A DNA stretch of 64,000 nt. Source: an uncultured Paenibacillus sp. (GTDB taxonomy: Bacteria; Bacillota; Bacilli; Paenibacillales; Paenibacillaceae). Made by a program: the position numbers and the translations under genes. Below the pieces are notes generated by a model. The model was not told the origin of the DNA, made no database searches, and saw nothing but the letters and a program-made list of their open reading frames with translations. The first letter of the stretch is position 1. Each line of letters begins with the position of its first letter. Location of the stretch: positions 1-64,000 of the forward strand of contig CALAWP010000073.1 in the NCBI GenBank assembly GCA_937895345.1. The letters are read 5' to 3'. Shown here piece by piece: positions 1 to 8,132 of this stretch.

Positions 1-59
1 ATTATACTTACAGAAAACCGAGAATTCATATTGTATGTTAATTGGTCAGTCGTAGTTTT

Positions 60-67
60 TTTTAAGT
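60..67. repeat. Left target-site duplication of the IS
   Basis: TTTTAAGT directly before the left end of the element. It is identical to 1701-1708 and has the 8-bp length expected for the IS1595 family. Confidence 0.88.
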
Positions 68-97
68 GGCTATGTTAAACTTTGTTGTTGATTTTTA
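68..97 (+). repeat. Left terminal inverted repeat of the IS
   Basis: It starts GGCTATGTTAAA and matches the reverse complement of 1671-1700 at about 24 of 30 positions. The first 12 bases are identical, and a second identical block (GTTGAT) lies further in. Confidence 0.85.
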
Positions 98-154
98 ATA
101 TTTACGAACATTTGTTCTATAATATGGGTAATATCATTCGGAGATGATTTACTT

Positions 155-1195
155 ATGGATTTGAAGGAACTGAAAAAGCTTGCTGACTCATTGGATGATA
201 ATGGTAAGCGAGAGCTTATCTACTTTTTGCAATCACGAACTAAGGGAGTTACAGTTCGAGCGATTGATGAAATTCAAGAACAGAAGCATAAAGATAGGCT
301 TGTTTGCCCTACTGCAAAAGACATTCAGCCGTGCGATTTGGAAAGTACGCTGTAAAAACACGTACTGGAGATGTTAAACGTCAACGTTATCGCTGTAAGT
401 CTTGTCGCCTGACGTTCAATGACCTCACGAATACCCCTCTTCAAAGAACGAGAAGACCTCATCTTTGGGTTCGATTCATTGAATGTATGATTGAGGGCTA
501 TTCATTACGTAAGTGTGCTGAAATACTGCATGAAGAAGTCACACACGTAACTTTGTTTTACTGGCGGCATAAGATTCTTGCCGCTTTGAAGCAAATTCCA
601 ACCAAAACTTTCCAGGGAATTGTCGGAAATGGACGAATCATATTTCTTATACTCTAAAAAAGGTAGACAGAAAATCACCGAATGCAAGCCATGTAAACGT
701 GGTGGCAAAGCCAAGTATCGTGGCATCAGTAATGACCAAGTGTGTGTACTTGTTGCCCGTGACCGTCAGAAAATGACTTACTCTGGCGTACTTGGACGTG
801 GACGTATTCAGACTACAAAATTGGATGAAGCGATTGGTGGTCATCTATCTGACTCCAACGTGCTATGTACTGATTCGTGGAGAGCATTCAGTTCCTATGC
901 GAATTCAAAAGGCTTGGCTCATGACCGATTCAAGTCTGACGGAAAACAACGTGTGAAAGGCGTATATCGTATCCAAAACGTAAACAGCTACCACAGCCGC
1001 TTGAAGAAATGGATGGACCGCTTTAATGGTGTTGCAACCATATATTTGCAACATTATTTGGCTTGGTTTCGTTATGTAGAAAGCAAGGAATATGAGAATA
1101 CCTCATCGAATAAGAAAAAAATGTTGGTGAAATCGTGCCTGTATACTGTGACCGACACGAATACAAAACTTTGGCTTTCGGCTTATTCTGGTTAA
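155..1195 (+). pseudogene. IS1595-family transposase, broken by two frameshifts
   Basis: This is a DDE-type ISXO2-like transposase in three pieces. The reading frame moves at about 309/310 (one base missing inside the CPYC zinc-ribbon motif) and moves back at about 625 (one extra G just before the catalytic EMDESYF motif). Conceptual repair gives a zinc ribbon (CPYC ... RYRCKSC), then the first Asp in EMDES, the second Asp in CTDSWRAF, and the VNSYHSRLK block near the C terminus, about 346 residues in all. The start at 155 follows GGAGATGAT and a TATAAT box at 118-123. Neither shift site has an A-rich slippery run, so I read both as lesions (or sequence errors) rather than programmed frameshifting. 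Confidence 0.82.
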
Positions 1196-1261
1196 AATAT
1201 GGGCAGGGTACTGACAGAATATAACTTATGCTAAAAATTAAGAAGATGTGGAGGGATGGAA

Positions 1262-1591
1262 TTGTCTGAGGATTTTTATTGCGACGAGGTACTAAGTGGT
1301 CGTACTTCTGTACAGAAAGTATTTGAGACTGATAACGTTCTTGCATATCATCATACTCGCCCTTTTTATCCCGTTCACATTGTTACGATTCCAAAGAAGC
1401 ACATCCCATCACTTCTAACACTTGAACAATGCGATAATGAACTCTTAATCGAGTTGATGGACGTTGTTAAAAAGGTGGCATCACAGGTGCAGTCTGAGTA
1501 TGGGGCTTGCAGAGTGCTAACTAATTTAGGGAAGTACCAAGATTCAAAACATCTTCATTTTCATGTCTTCTACGGCGAACCATTACGCTAA
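1262..1591 (+). CDS. HIT-family protein, IS passenger gene
   Basis: A small histidine-triad nucleotide-binding protein. The HLHFHV triad is near the C terminus and is preceded by VHIVTIPKKHIPS, the central HIT strand and helix region. HIT proteins hydrolyse or transfer nucleotides from nucleoside phosphoramidates or dinucleotides. It lacks the N-terminal CxxC zinc pair seen in the chromosomal HIT protein at 18131-18475. An ATG at 1256 abuts the GGAGGG Shine-Dalgarno (1250-1255) with no spacer, so the TTG at 1262 (six bases away) is the better start; about 109 residues. It lies 66 bases behind the transposase remnant and inside both inverted repeats, so it moves with the element. Its physiological substrate is unknown. 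Confidence 0.75.
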   Translation: MSEDFYCDEVLSGRTSVQKVFETDNVLAYHHTRPFYPVHIVTIPKKHIPSLLTLEQCDNELLIELMDVVKKVASQVQSEYGACRVLTNLGKYQDSKHLHFHVFYGEPLR

Positions 1592-1633
1592 ACGTAATTG
1601 CTTTCTGAACTAACTTAGAACGATAACTAACTC

Positions 1634-1666
1634 AAACCGCCTTTTCATCAAGGCGGTTTTCTCTTT
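1634..1666 (+). terminator. Rho-independent terminator inside the IS
   Basis: A perfect 10-bp stem AAACCGCCTT / AAGGCGGTTT with a 6-base loop, followed by a T-rich stretch. It would end the HIT passenger transcript before the right inverted repeat. Confidence 0.85.
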
Positions 1667-1670
1667 TGGT

Positions 1671-1700
1671 CAAATATCAACATTAGAATTTAACATAGCC
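1671..1700 (-). repeat. Right terminal inverted repeat of the IS
   Basis: On the minus strand this reads GGCTATGTTAAA and onward, pairing with 68-97. It is followed at once by the TTTTAAGT target duplication. Confidence 0.85.
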
Positions 1701-1708
1701 TTTTAAGT
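1701..1708. repeat. Right target-site duplication of the IS
   Basis: TTTTAAGT, identical to 60-67. The following bases contain TAAGTAAC (1704-1711), which recurs at 1756-1763. Confidence 0.88.
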
Positions 1709-1882
1709 AACAAAATCAACATTGCCGCTCCGCCGCCGCCCCTCCGTTGCCGCTCTAAGTAACTCGAAGCCGGTATGTTCTTTTAGTACTTCTTAAGATG
1801 AAAAATAATCTGAAAAGCTGAATAGTCGTACTCTGTTGAAGACACGATAAGAGCAAGGAATAAAAATGAAGGAGGAACGTGA

Positions 1883-2044
1883 ATGAGCGAAAAGAACGAT
1901 TTGGAAAAAGTCAATTTCGGTCAGCTGCCGATCGGCAAAAACGAAGACGTCGAATATTCCGAAGAATTGGCCGATCAAGCCGACCGCGAAGCGCAGCGGC
2001 GCGCGAATGCGGCCGATCAAAGAGCCGAGCAAAACAAGCCGTGA
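1883..2044 (+). CDS. YfhD-like small protein
   Basis: A highly charged 53-residue protein. The segment NEDVEYSEELADQADREAQRR followed by ADQRAEQ resembles the YfhD family of small Bacillales proteins, whose function is not established. The start ATG is set by a strong AAGGAGG at 1869-1875. It is the first gene on the high-GC side of the insertion sequence. No membrane segment or cysteines are seen. The family call rests on my memory of the conserved SEELAD...AADxR pattern. Confidence 0.6.
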   Translation: MSEKNDLEKVNFGQLPIGKNEDVEYSEELADQADREAQRRANAADQRAEQNKP

Positions 2045-2075
2045 CACGGTTCCGGCAACAGGGAGGTCGGATCGG

Positions 2076-2276
2076 GTGAGTCCTATCGATATTAAAGCGA
2101 CGTTTCCGAACGGGAACGCGGCCCAGGAAGCCGCGCACAAGCTGCAGGCGCTGCGGGCGGCGGACATTGGCGGGTCAAGCGAGAGCGGCATGCTGACGGC
2201 GACGGTAGACGATGCCGTGGCGGATCGCGCCATTCATTTGATTGAGCAGATCGGCGGAGAAGCCGAAATTCAATAG
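2076..2276 (+). CDS. Small conserved hypothetical protein
   Basis: A 66-residue protein starting at GTG with GGAGGT at 2063-2068. An ORF open further upstream would overlap the previous gene, so the ribosome binding site decides the start. The pattern (IDIKATF, then a helix from AAQEAAHKLQALRA, then GMLTATVDD, then a second helix, then GGEAEI) suggests a compact beta-alpha-beta-beta-alpha-beta fold like that of ferredoxin-like stress-protein domains. I do not recognise a named family. It ends just before a strong terminator and probably shares a transcript with 1883-2044. Confidence 0.6.
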   Translation: MSPIDIKATFPNGNAAQEAAHKLQALRAADIGGSSESGMLTATVDDAVADRAIHLIEQIGGEAEIQ

Positions 2277-2320
2277 GAGACATAGGTCGATCCTCCGAAC
2301 CTGCGACAGGCAGAAAGGGA

Positions 2321-2388
2321 CGGGCGGCGGGAACGGAAGCTATCGCGCGGCAGGCGGTTGTTTTCCGGTCCCGCCGCCCGTTTTTTTT
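2321..2388 (+). terminator. Strong terminator before prmA
   Basis: A 16-bp stem with one mismatch (CGGGCGGCGGGAACGG against CCGGTCCCGCCGCCCG) followed by eight T. It separates the two small genes from the prmA operon. Confidence 0.88.
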
Positions 2389-2416
2389 GTAATTGTTATC
2401 CTGTCTGGTGTACAAT
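2387..2416 (+). promoter_or_regulatory. Candidate sigma-A promoter for prmA
   Basis: TTGTAA, an 18-base spacer, then TACAAT at 2411-2416, about 40 bases upstream of the prmA start. The -35 overlaps the T-run of the preceding terminator. Confidence 0.5.
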
Positions 2417-2454
2417 AGAAGGGTTAGGTTTGATCATATTGGGGGATAACGCGA

Positions 2455-3465
2455 ATGAGATGGCATGAAATTACGATCTCCACGACGGAAGAAGCGACGG
2501 AGATGATTTCCAACTTTTTGCATGAGATGGGAGCCGGCGGCGTCTCGATTGAGGAATCCGGTTCTTTGAATAAGCCGAGGGACACGTCGCTCGGACAATG
2601 GTACGAATTTCCGCTGAACGATATTCCGGAAGGGCAAGCCGTCATTAAAGGATATTTTTACGAAGATGCGGACATTGAGTCGCTGCTTCGGGAGCTCCGA
2701 CCGCGCGTCGAGCAGCTGAAGGAATTCGATATCGATACGGGCGATGTCGAATATTCGGCGGCCCTGGTGGACGACGAGGACTGGGCGAACGCTTGGAAGC
2801 AATACTTCAAGCCGATTCGCGTAACGGAAACGCTGACGATCAAGCCGACCTGGGAAGTCTACGAGGCTGCGGAAGGCGAGAGAATCATCGAACTGGATCC
2901 CGGAATGGCGTTCGGCACGGGGACGCATCCGACCACATCCTTATGCCTCCAAACGCTGGAATCGGTCGTCCAAGGCGGCGAAGTGATGATCGATGTCGGC
3001 ACCGGGTCCGGCATTCTGGCGATCGGCGCATGCCGGCTGGGCGCAAGCCGCGTTCTGGCGCTGGATCTCGACCCCGTGGCTGTATCGAGCGCCACTGAAA
3101 ACGTCAAGCTCAACGGCTTGTCGGATGCCGTGGAGGTCCGTCTTAGCGATTTGCTGGGAGTGCTGAAGCAAGGCGAGCCTTCGGTGGAGAACGGAGCGGA
3201 GCCGCGGGTCGGCGACTTGCCCGTCGGCGTCAAGCTGCCGGTCGACCTTGTCGTCGCCAACATTTTGGCCGAAATTATATTGCTGTTTATCGACGATGTG
3301 TACCGGGCGCTGAAGCCGGGCGGCATCTATATTGCGTCCGGCGTATATAAAAATAAAGAGAACGATGTCGAGCAAGGGCTGATCGGCTCCGGGTTCGTCA
3401 TCGACGAAAAACGCCGCGACCAAGACTGGATTGCCTTTGTCGCGCGCAAGCCGCAGGAGGACTGA
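2455..3465 (+). CDS. prmA: Ribosomal protein L11 methyltransferase
   Basis: A 336-residue SAM-dependent enzyme that trimethylates lysines and the N terminus of ribosomal protein L11. The N-terminal substrate-recognition region begins RWHEITISTTEEATE. The SAM motif DVGTGSGILAIGA is near residues 178-190, and the catalytic-site motif DLVVANILAEII is near 263. A loop of about 20 residues rich in Gly, Pro and Glu precedes that motif, making the protein slightly longer than the usual 310. The stop overlaps the next start (TGATG). As in B. subtilis yqeT, it heads the rsmE-mtaB run. Confidence 0.95.
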   Translation: MRWHEITISTTEEATEMISNFLHEMGAGGVSIEESGSLNKPRDTSLGQWYEFPLNDIPEGQAVIKGYFYEDADIESLLRELRPRVEQLKEFDIDTGDVEYSAALVDDEDWANAWKQYFKPIRVTETLTIKPTWEVYEAAEGERIIELDPGMAFGTGTHPTTSLCLQTLESVVQGGEVMIDVGTGSGILAIGACRLGASRVLALDLDPVAVSSATENVKLNGLSDAVEVRLSDLLGVLKQGEPSVENGAEPRVGDLPVGVKLPVDLVVANILAEIILLFIDDVYRALKPGGIYIASGVYKNKENDVEQGLIGSGFVIDEKRRDQDWIAFVARKPQED

Positions 3466-4181
3466 TGGAAACTCTCGAACGTTTTTTGCGATACCCGCTC
3501 GAGGATTTGCCTTTTATCGCCCTTGTGCTCATCATTTCGTTTACGGTGCATGAATTTGCCCATGCCTACAGCGCGTACAAGTTCGGGGACGATACCGCGT
3601 ACCGGGAAGGGCGCGTAACGTTGAACCCGATGGTCCATCTGGACTTGCTCGGCTCGATCCTGCTGCTGATCGCAGGTTTCGGCTGGGCGAAGCCGGTGCC
3701 GGTCAATCCGAGCCGCTTCCGGAAGCGGCGCACGATGAGCATTATCGTGTCCGCCGTCGGGCCGCTCAGCAATTTGCTGCTCGCCGTTGCGGGCATGCTC
3801 ATTTTGTATATTTTGAACCAAACCGGATTGCTGCATTCGGGGTCGCAGGGCGTTTATTTGGCGATAATTCACTTTTTCTATTACTTTATCTCGATCAATC
3901 TGCTTTTGTTTATATTCAACCTGATCCCTCTTCCGCCGCTGGACGGCTACCGGATCGTCTCGGAGCTGCTTCCGTTCCGGACGCGCTACAAGCTGGACCA
4001 GAACGCGCATTGGGGGATGATCATCTTTTTGCTGATGGTGTTTATTCCGCCGCTGCGCGCCGTCACGCTCGAGCCGATCCTCGGCTTGTCGGGCCAGCTG
4101 ATGCTGTGGCTCATCGACCGCTTCGACGCGTTTTTCAAGCCGGTCAACTGGTATGAAATAATCATGGAAATCATTCGTTAA
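3465..4181 (+). CDS. M50-family site-2-type metalloprotease
   Basis: A 238-residue polytopic membrane protease. The zinc-binding HEFAH is at residues 29-33 in the first transmembrane helix, and the second metal motif NLIPLPPLDGYRI is near 146-158. Four to six hydrophobic segments are visible. It belongs to the compact S2P-like group without a PDZ domain, which cleaves other membrane proteins within the bilayer; its substrate cannot be inferred. It overlaps prmA by one base. This gene is an insertion relative to the prmA-rsmE pair of B. subtilis, and its job beside ribosome modification genes is unclear. Confidence 0.88.
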   Translation: METLERFLRYPLEDLPFIALVLIISFTVHEFAHAYSAYKFGDDTAYREGRVTLNPMVHLDLLGSILLLIAGFGWAKPVPVNPSRFRKRRTMSIIVSAVGPLSNLLLAVAGMLILYILNQTGLLHSGSQGVYLAIIHFFYYFISINLLLFIFNLIPLPPLDGYRIVSELLPFRTRYKLDQNAHWGMIIFLLMVFIPPLRAVTLEPILGLSGQLMLWLIDRFDAFFKPVNWYEIIMEIIR

Positions 4182-4215
4182 ACCATGCTATGATGAAGGA
4201 TGGAGTTTAAAGCAA

Positions 4216-5019
4216 ATGCAACGATATTTTGTGCCGCCGGATCGGTTTCGTGACGGCATCGTTCAAATACAAGGCGAGGATGCCCGCCATATCGTCCGCG
4301 TTATGCGGATGGGGCCCGGAGACCGGATAATCGCAGTCGACGGGCAAGGCCGTGCTGTGCGGGCCGTCATCCGGGACGCAACCCCGGATGAGGTCGTCGC
4401 GGAGGCGGAGGAGACGCTGTCTTTGGACAGCGAGCCGCGCTGGGACGTCACGATCGCTCAAAGCTTGCCCAAGGGCGACAAGATGGAGCTGATTATCCAG
4501 AAAGGAACCGAAATCGGAGCTTGCGCGTTTGCGCCGTTCCAGTCGGAGCGGATGATCGTGCAGTACGACGCCAAGAAGGAGGCCAAGCGGCTCGAGCGAT
4601 GGGGCAAAATCGCCAAGGAGGCGGCGGAGCAGTCGCACCGCGGCCGCATTCCGGAGCTGCATGCCGTCCGGAGCTGGCGGGAGCTTCTCGGCGTCATCGG
4701 GGACTATGACTTGGCGCTGTTTTGCTATGAGCGCGAAGGCGATGCGGCTCACGGCGTCGGTCTCGCGACGGCCGTTCGGGAATGGCTGGCGGGACGAGCC
4801 GCCGAAGGCGCGGCATCGGGAACGCCGTCCGGGAGACCGCCGAGGCTGCTCGTCATCGCCGGACCGGAAGGCGGGTTTGCCGAGCGGGAAGCCGAAGAAG
4901 CGGCGGCGGCGGGCGCCGTCAAGGTCGGGCTCGGCCGCCGCATCTTGAGAGCGGAGACGGCGGCTATTGTCGCCTTGTCCTGCTTAATGTACGAATCCGG
5001 AGAAATGGGAGGAGCGTGA
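4216..5019 (+). CDS. rsmE: 16S rRNA m3U1498 methyltransferase
   Basis: A 267-residue SPOUT-class methyltransferase that N3-methylates U1498 in the decoding centre of 16S rRNA. The N-terminal PUA-like part (MQRYFVPPDRF ... HIVRVMRMGPGD) is followed by the trefoil-knot SAM site GPEGGF near 216 and LGRRILRAETA near 237. A Gly/Ala/Ser-rich loop of about 20 residues lies just before the knot, adding to the usual length of about 250. The start ATG follows AAGGATGGAG. mtaB starts six bases after its stop, so the two are co-transcribed. Confidence 0.95.
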   Translation: MQRYFVPPDRFRDGIVQIQGEDARHIVRVMRMGPGDRIIAVDGQGRAVRAVIRDATPDEVVAEAEETLSLDSEPRWDVTIAQSLPKGDKMELIIQKGTEIGACAFAPFQSERMIVQYDAKKEAKRLERWGKIAKEAAEQSHRGRIPELHAVRSWRELLGVIGDYDLALFCYEREGDAAHGVGLATAVREWLAGRAAEGAASGTPSGRPPRLLVIAGPEGGFAEREAEEAAAAGAVKVGLGRRILRAETAAIVALSCLMYESGEMGGA

Positions 5020-5024
5020 CGGCC

Positions 5025-6416
5025 ATGTCAACGGTCGCATTCTATACACTAGGCTGCAAGGTCAACTTCTACGATACGGAAGCGATCTGGCAGCTCTTCA
5101 AAAACGAAGGCTACGAGCAGGTCGACTTCGAGTCGACCGCCGACGTCTATTTGATCAATACTTGCACGGTAACGAATACCGGCGACAAGAAGAGCCGGCA
5201 AATTATTCGGCGCGCCGTCCGGCGCAACCCGGACGCGATCGTTGCCGTAACGGGCTGCTATGCCCAAACGTCGCCCGCGGAAATTATGGCGATCGAAGGG
5301 GTGGACCTTGTCATCGGCACGCAGGACCGCGACAAGATCATGACGTACATCGAGGAAATCAGGCGGGACCGCAAGCCGGTCAACGCCGTGCGCAACATTA
5401 TGAAGACGCGCAGCTTCGAAGAGCTGGACGTGCCGGATTTCGCCGAGCGTACGCGCGCGTTTCTGAAAATTCAGGAGGGCTGCAACAACTTTTGCACCTT
5501 CTGCATCATTCCGTGGTCCCGGGGCCTGTCGCGCAGCCGCGACCCGCAAAGCGTGGTCGAGCAGGCGAAGGCGCTTGTCGCTTCGGGCTACAAGGAAATC
5601 GTCCTGACCGGCATTCATACGGGCGGCTACGGCGACGACCTGGAAAACTACGATTTGACGAAGCTGCTGTGGGATTTGGACAAGGTGGAGGGGCTCGAGC
5701 GCATCCGCATCAGCTCGATCGAAGCGAGCCAAATCGACGACGCGATGATCGAAGTGCTGAACAAATCGGACAAGATGTGCCGCCATCTGCACATTCCGCT
5801 GCAGGCCGGCGACAATGCCGTGCTGAAACGGATGCGGCGCAAATATACGACCGAGGAGTTTGCGGCCAAGATCAAGAGGCTGCACGAGGCGATGCCGGGC
5901 GTCGCGATTACGACCGACGTCATCGTCGGATTTCCGGGAGAAACCGAGGAAATGTTCGAGAACGGCTACCGGTATATGGAAGAGCTCGGTTTTGCCGAAA
6001 TGCACGTGTTCCCATATTCCAAGCGGACCGGCACGCCCGCCGCGCGGATGGAGGACCAGGTGGACGAGGAGGTCAAGAACGAACGCGTCCACAAGCTGAT
6101 CGACCTGTCCGAACGATTGCAGCTGCAATACGCGCAACGGTTCGTCGGCGAGGTCGTCGACGTCATCCCGGAGCGCGATTACAAGGGAGCTCCAGGTTCG
6201 GGTCTGGTCATGGGCTACTCCGACAATTATCTGCAAATCGTGTTCGAAGGCTCCGAAGCTTTGATCGGCGAACTGTGCCGCGTCAAAATTACGGAAGCGG
6301 GCGTGAACGAATGCCGCGGGCAGCTCGTTCGCGTGCTGGAGGGCGTCCAAGCGGCCGCTTATTCGCCAGGTCCGGAAGCCTGGCCGCTGAACGACCGGGA
6401 AGCCGTTCGGGCTTAA
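5025..6416 (+). CDS. mtaB: tRNA t6A37 methylthiotransferase MtaB
   Basis: A 463-residue radical-SAM enzyme that adds the methylthio group to t6A37 in ANN-decoding tRNAs. The N-terminal UPF0004 domain carries the first cluster cysteines (LGCKVN, NTCTVT, VTGCYAQ). The radical-SAM CNNFCTFC motif spans residues 153-160, and a TRAM RNA-binding domain closes the protein. The frame stays open far upstream inside rsmE; I chose the ATG at 5025 because GGGAGGAG lies at 5008-5015 and the product then starts STVAFYTLGCK, as the family does. It corresponds to B. subtilis yqeV. Confidence 0.94.
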   Translation: MSTVAFYTLGCKVNFYDTEAIWQLFKNEGYEQVDFESTADVYLINTCTVTNTGDKKSRQIIRRAVRRNPDAIVAVTGCYAQTSPAEIMAIEGVDLVIGTQDRDKIMTYIEEIRRDRKPVNAVRNIMKTRSFEELDVPDFAERTRAFLKIQEGCNNFCTFCIIPWSRGLSRSRDPQSVVEQAKALVASGYKEIVLTGIHTGGYGDDLENYDLTKLLWDLDKVEGLERIRISSIEASQIDDAMIEVLNKSDKMCRHLHIPLQAGDNAVLKRMRRKYTTEEFAAKIKRLHEAMPGVAITTDVIVGFPGETEEMFENGYRYMEELGFAEMHVFPYSKRTGTPAARMEDQVDEEVKNERVHKLIDLSERLQLQYAQRFVGEVVDVIPERDYKGAPGSGLVMGYSDNYLQIVFEGSEALIGELCRVKITEAGVNECRGQLVRVLEGVQAAAYSPGPEAWPLNDREAVRA

Positions 6417-6457
6417 CCGAAGCGTCGTTCGCCGCCGCGTCTTGAACGGCCAAACGC

Positions 6458-6507
6458 AAGGATTCCTTTTCTTTTTCGGAGCGGTTCGAAAAGATGAAGG
6501 AATCCTT
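6458..6507 (+). terminator. Inverted repeat after mtaB, possible terminator
   Basis: AAGGATTCCTT (6458-6468) pairs perfectly with AAGGAATCCTT (6497-6507). The loop is long and the T-run after it is short, so termination is only a possibility. A TATAAT box follows at 6515-6520 and could serve the Nudix gene. Confidence 0.4.
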
Positions 6508-6549
6508 TGCTGCATATAATATATAAATGGATGACTACGGCAGGGGGGA

Positions 6550-6987
6550 ATGGGCATGAAGCAAATTTCGGCAGGAGGAGTCGTATTCCGGCGCAACGAG
6601 AAGGGACAACTGCAAATCCAGCTCATCCAGGACCGCTACGGCAAAGTATCGCTCCCCAAAGGCAAGATGGAGCCCGGCGAAACGGTCGAGCAGACCGCTC
6701 TGCGGGAAATCGCGGAAGAAACCGGCCTGGAGGGAGTGATCGTCGCTCCTATCGATCAGATTAAATATCAATATCAGCATACGGAGTTTGGCACCGTGGA
6801 CAAAGAGGTTCATTATTATTTGGTGGAGGCGGTCGGCGGGACCCATCAGGCCCAGATCGAGGAAATCCGCGGCGTCGACTGGTTTGAACCGCTGGAGGCG
6901 TGGCGCAGGCAAAAGCAATCCGGCTACGACAATAACAACCGGATCGTAGCCGGGGCGCTGCAGCTGCTCGGCATCGCGGTCCATTAG
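6550..6987 (+). CDS. Nudix hydrolase
   Basis: A 145-residue Nudix protein with a full Nudix box starting at GKMEPGETVEQTA and ending REIAEETGL (about residues 38-60); the REIAEE glutamates bind the catalytic magnesium. The short single-domain form and the LPKGKMEPGE stretch resemble the Ap4A pyrophosphatase/MutT-like subgroup, but the substrate cannot be read from sequence. Start ATG with GGGGGG upstream; a second ATG two codons later is possible. Its stop overlaps that of the convergent Na/Pi gene by four bases. Confidence 0.88.
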   Translation: MGMKQISAGGVVFRRNEKGQLQIQLIQDRYGKVSLPKGKMEPGETVEQTALREIAEETGLEGVIVAPIDQIKYQYQHTEFGTVDKEVHYYLVEAVGGTHQAQIEEIRGVDWFEPLEAWRRQKQSGYDNNNRIVAGALQLLGIAVH

Positions 6988-7964
6988 CGCGGGTCGGCGG
7001 CTTCGATGTTCCGCAGCGGCTTCAGGTAACAGAGCGGGAGCGCGATCAGCGAGCAGACGACGTTGAAGATCGTCTGGGCGTGGGCGATTTGCGAGGAAGC
7101 GGAATGAGCGAGCCATCCGGAAACGGCCGCAAGCTCGCCGATCAGAGGCATAAACAGGAGAGCGCCGCCGATATTGAGAAGCGTATGCGAGACGGCGACC
7201 AACTGCCCCCCTTTGGAGCCGCCTATGGAAGCGAGCAGCGCGGTGGCGCAAGTGCCGACGTTAGCTCCCAGCACGATCGCGACGCCCAGCTCGACAGGCA
7301 TGGCGCCGATGGAAACGAAGCCCATCACAAGGCCGATAACCGCGGAGCTGCTGTGCACGGCGGCCGTCAGCGCGGCGCCGGCGCCCAGCCCCCACCATAT
7401 GCTGGCTTCCGCCTGGTCCAGAAACCAGGCGAACAGGCCGGTTTCCTGAACGGCCGGACCGATGGATTGCATGATGGACAGGCCCGCAAGCAGTAAACCG
7501 AAGCCGCAGACGGCAACGGAAGCCGAACGAACCGGCTCGAGCCATTTCAATCCGGCCAGGCGCGGCAACAGGCCGAATTCCTTCACCAGCGCGGTCAGCA
7601 GCCAAGCTCCGAACGAAGCGGCCAGCAGCGGCGCGGCCATCTGCTGGATGTTCAGGCCGATCAGCTCGGTCGTCAGGCAAGTGCCGATGTTGGTTCCGAG
7701 AATGATGCCCAGCGTACGAGGAAAAGTGAGCAGCCCCGCGTTCACCAGGCCGATCGAAATGACGGTGACGGCGGTGCTGCTCTGCAGCACGGCGGATGAC
7801 GCGGCTCCGACCGCCAGGCCGTGAAGCGGCGTAGCCGTCGATTGCCGGACGAGCCGAAGCAGCTGAGGCCCGGCAAGCCGATGCAAGGCCAGCTCCATCA
7901 GCTTCATGCCGCACATAAACACCGCGAAGCCAAGCAGCATCGCGATGACGATTTGTGGAATCAT
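6984..7964 (-). CDS. Na+/phosphate symporter-family membrane protein
   Basis: About 326 residues, largely hydrophobic, with the two inverted-repeat signatures of the PNaS family: VLQSSTAVTVISIG near residue 60 and VHSSSAVIGLVMG in the second half. The family moves sodium with phosphate across the membrane, although many bacterial members have untested roles. The ATG at 7964 (product MIPQIVIAMLL) is chosen because AAGGAGAG lies eight bases upstream; the frame extends 24 more codons without a binding site. It matches B. subtilis yqeW in position after mtaB, but here it is on the opposite strand and separated by the Nudix gene. Confidence 0.88.
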   Translation of the reverse strand: MIPQIVIAMLLGFAVFMCGMKLMELALHRLAGPQLLRLVRQSTATPLHGLAVGAASSAVLQSSTAVTVISIGLVNAGLLTFPRTLGIILGTNIGTCLTTELIGLNIQQMAAPLLAASFGAWLLTALVKEFGLLPRLAGLKWLEPVRSASVAVCGFGLLLAGLSIMQSIGPAVQETGLFAWFLDQAEASIWWGLGAGAALTAAVHSSSAVIGLVMGFVSIGAMPVELGVAIVLGANVGTCATALLASIGGSKGGQLVAVSHTLLNIGGALLFMPLIGELAAVSGWLAHSASSQIAHAQTIFNVVCSLIALPLCYLKPLRNIEAADPR

Positions 7965-8132
7965 ACGCAAGCTCTCCTTGTCTATTCTTGTCGTCCTATG
8001 GCCAACAGCGCCCGTCGGTGCCGGTTGGCCCCGCATCTATATGTATGCCGAAAAGAGGACGGGCATGACAAGCCGGGAGAATGGCCGCGGCAAGCGGCCG
8101 CAAGCTTATACATAGAGAGGACGTTAACCCCA

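Larger units (their letters stand above)
68..1700 (+). mobile_element. IS1595-family insertion sequence with passenger gene
   Basis: The element is bounded by imperfect terminal inverted repeats that both start GGCTATGTTAAA and is flanked by the same 8 bases, TTTTAAGT, at 60-67 and 1701-1708. IS1595-family elements typically generate 8-bp target duplications, and the transposase fragments inside (155-1195) have that family's zinc ribbon and ISXO2-like catalytic region. The element also carries a HIT-domain gene and a terminator. It is clearly AT-richer than the core that starts near 1725. Its 1633-bp length exceeds a transposase-only element because of the passenger. The intact target duplication indicates that this copy arrived by transposition and has not been rearranged since. 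Confidence 0.88.

Noticed and set aside
300..640. Programmed ribosomal frameshifting in the transposase
   Set aside because: Neither shift site has a slippery A- or T-run, and two shifts in opposite directions in conserved motifs are not the IS1595 pattern.
1714..1760. Possible second IS end (ATCAACATT repeated just outside the right inverted repeat)
   Set aside because: Only nine bases match, with no GGCTATGTT tip and no duplication, so it is probably chance or a very old remnant.
5049..6626. Minus-strand open frame of about 525 codons across mtaB
   Set aside because: Antisense of a recognised gene, without ribosome binding site or domain.
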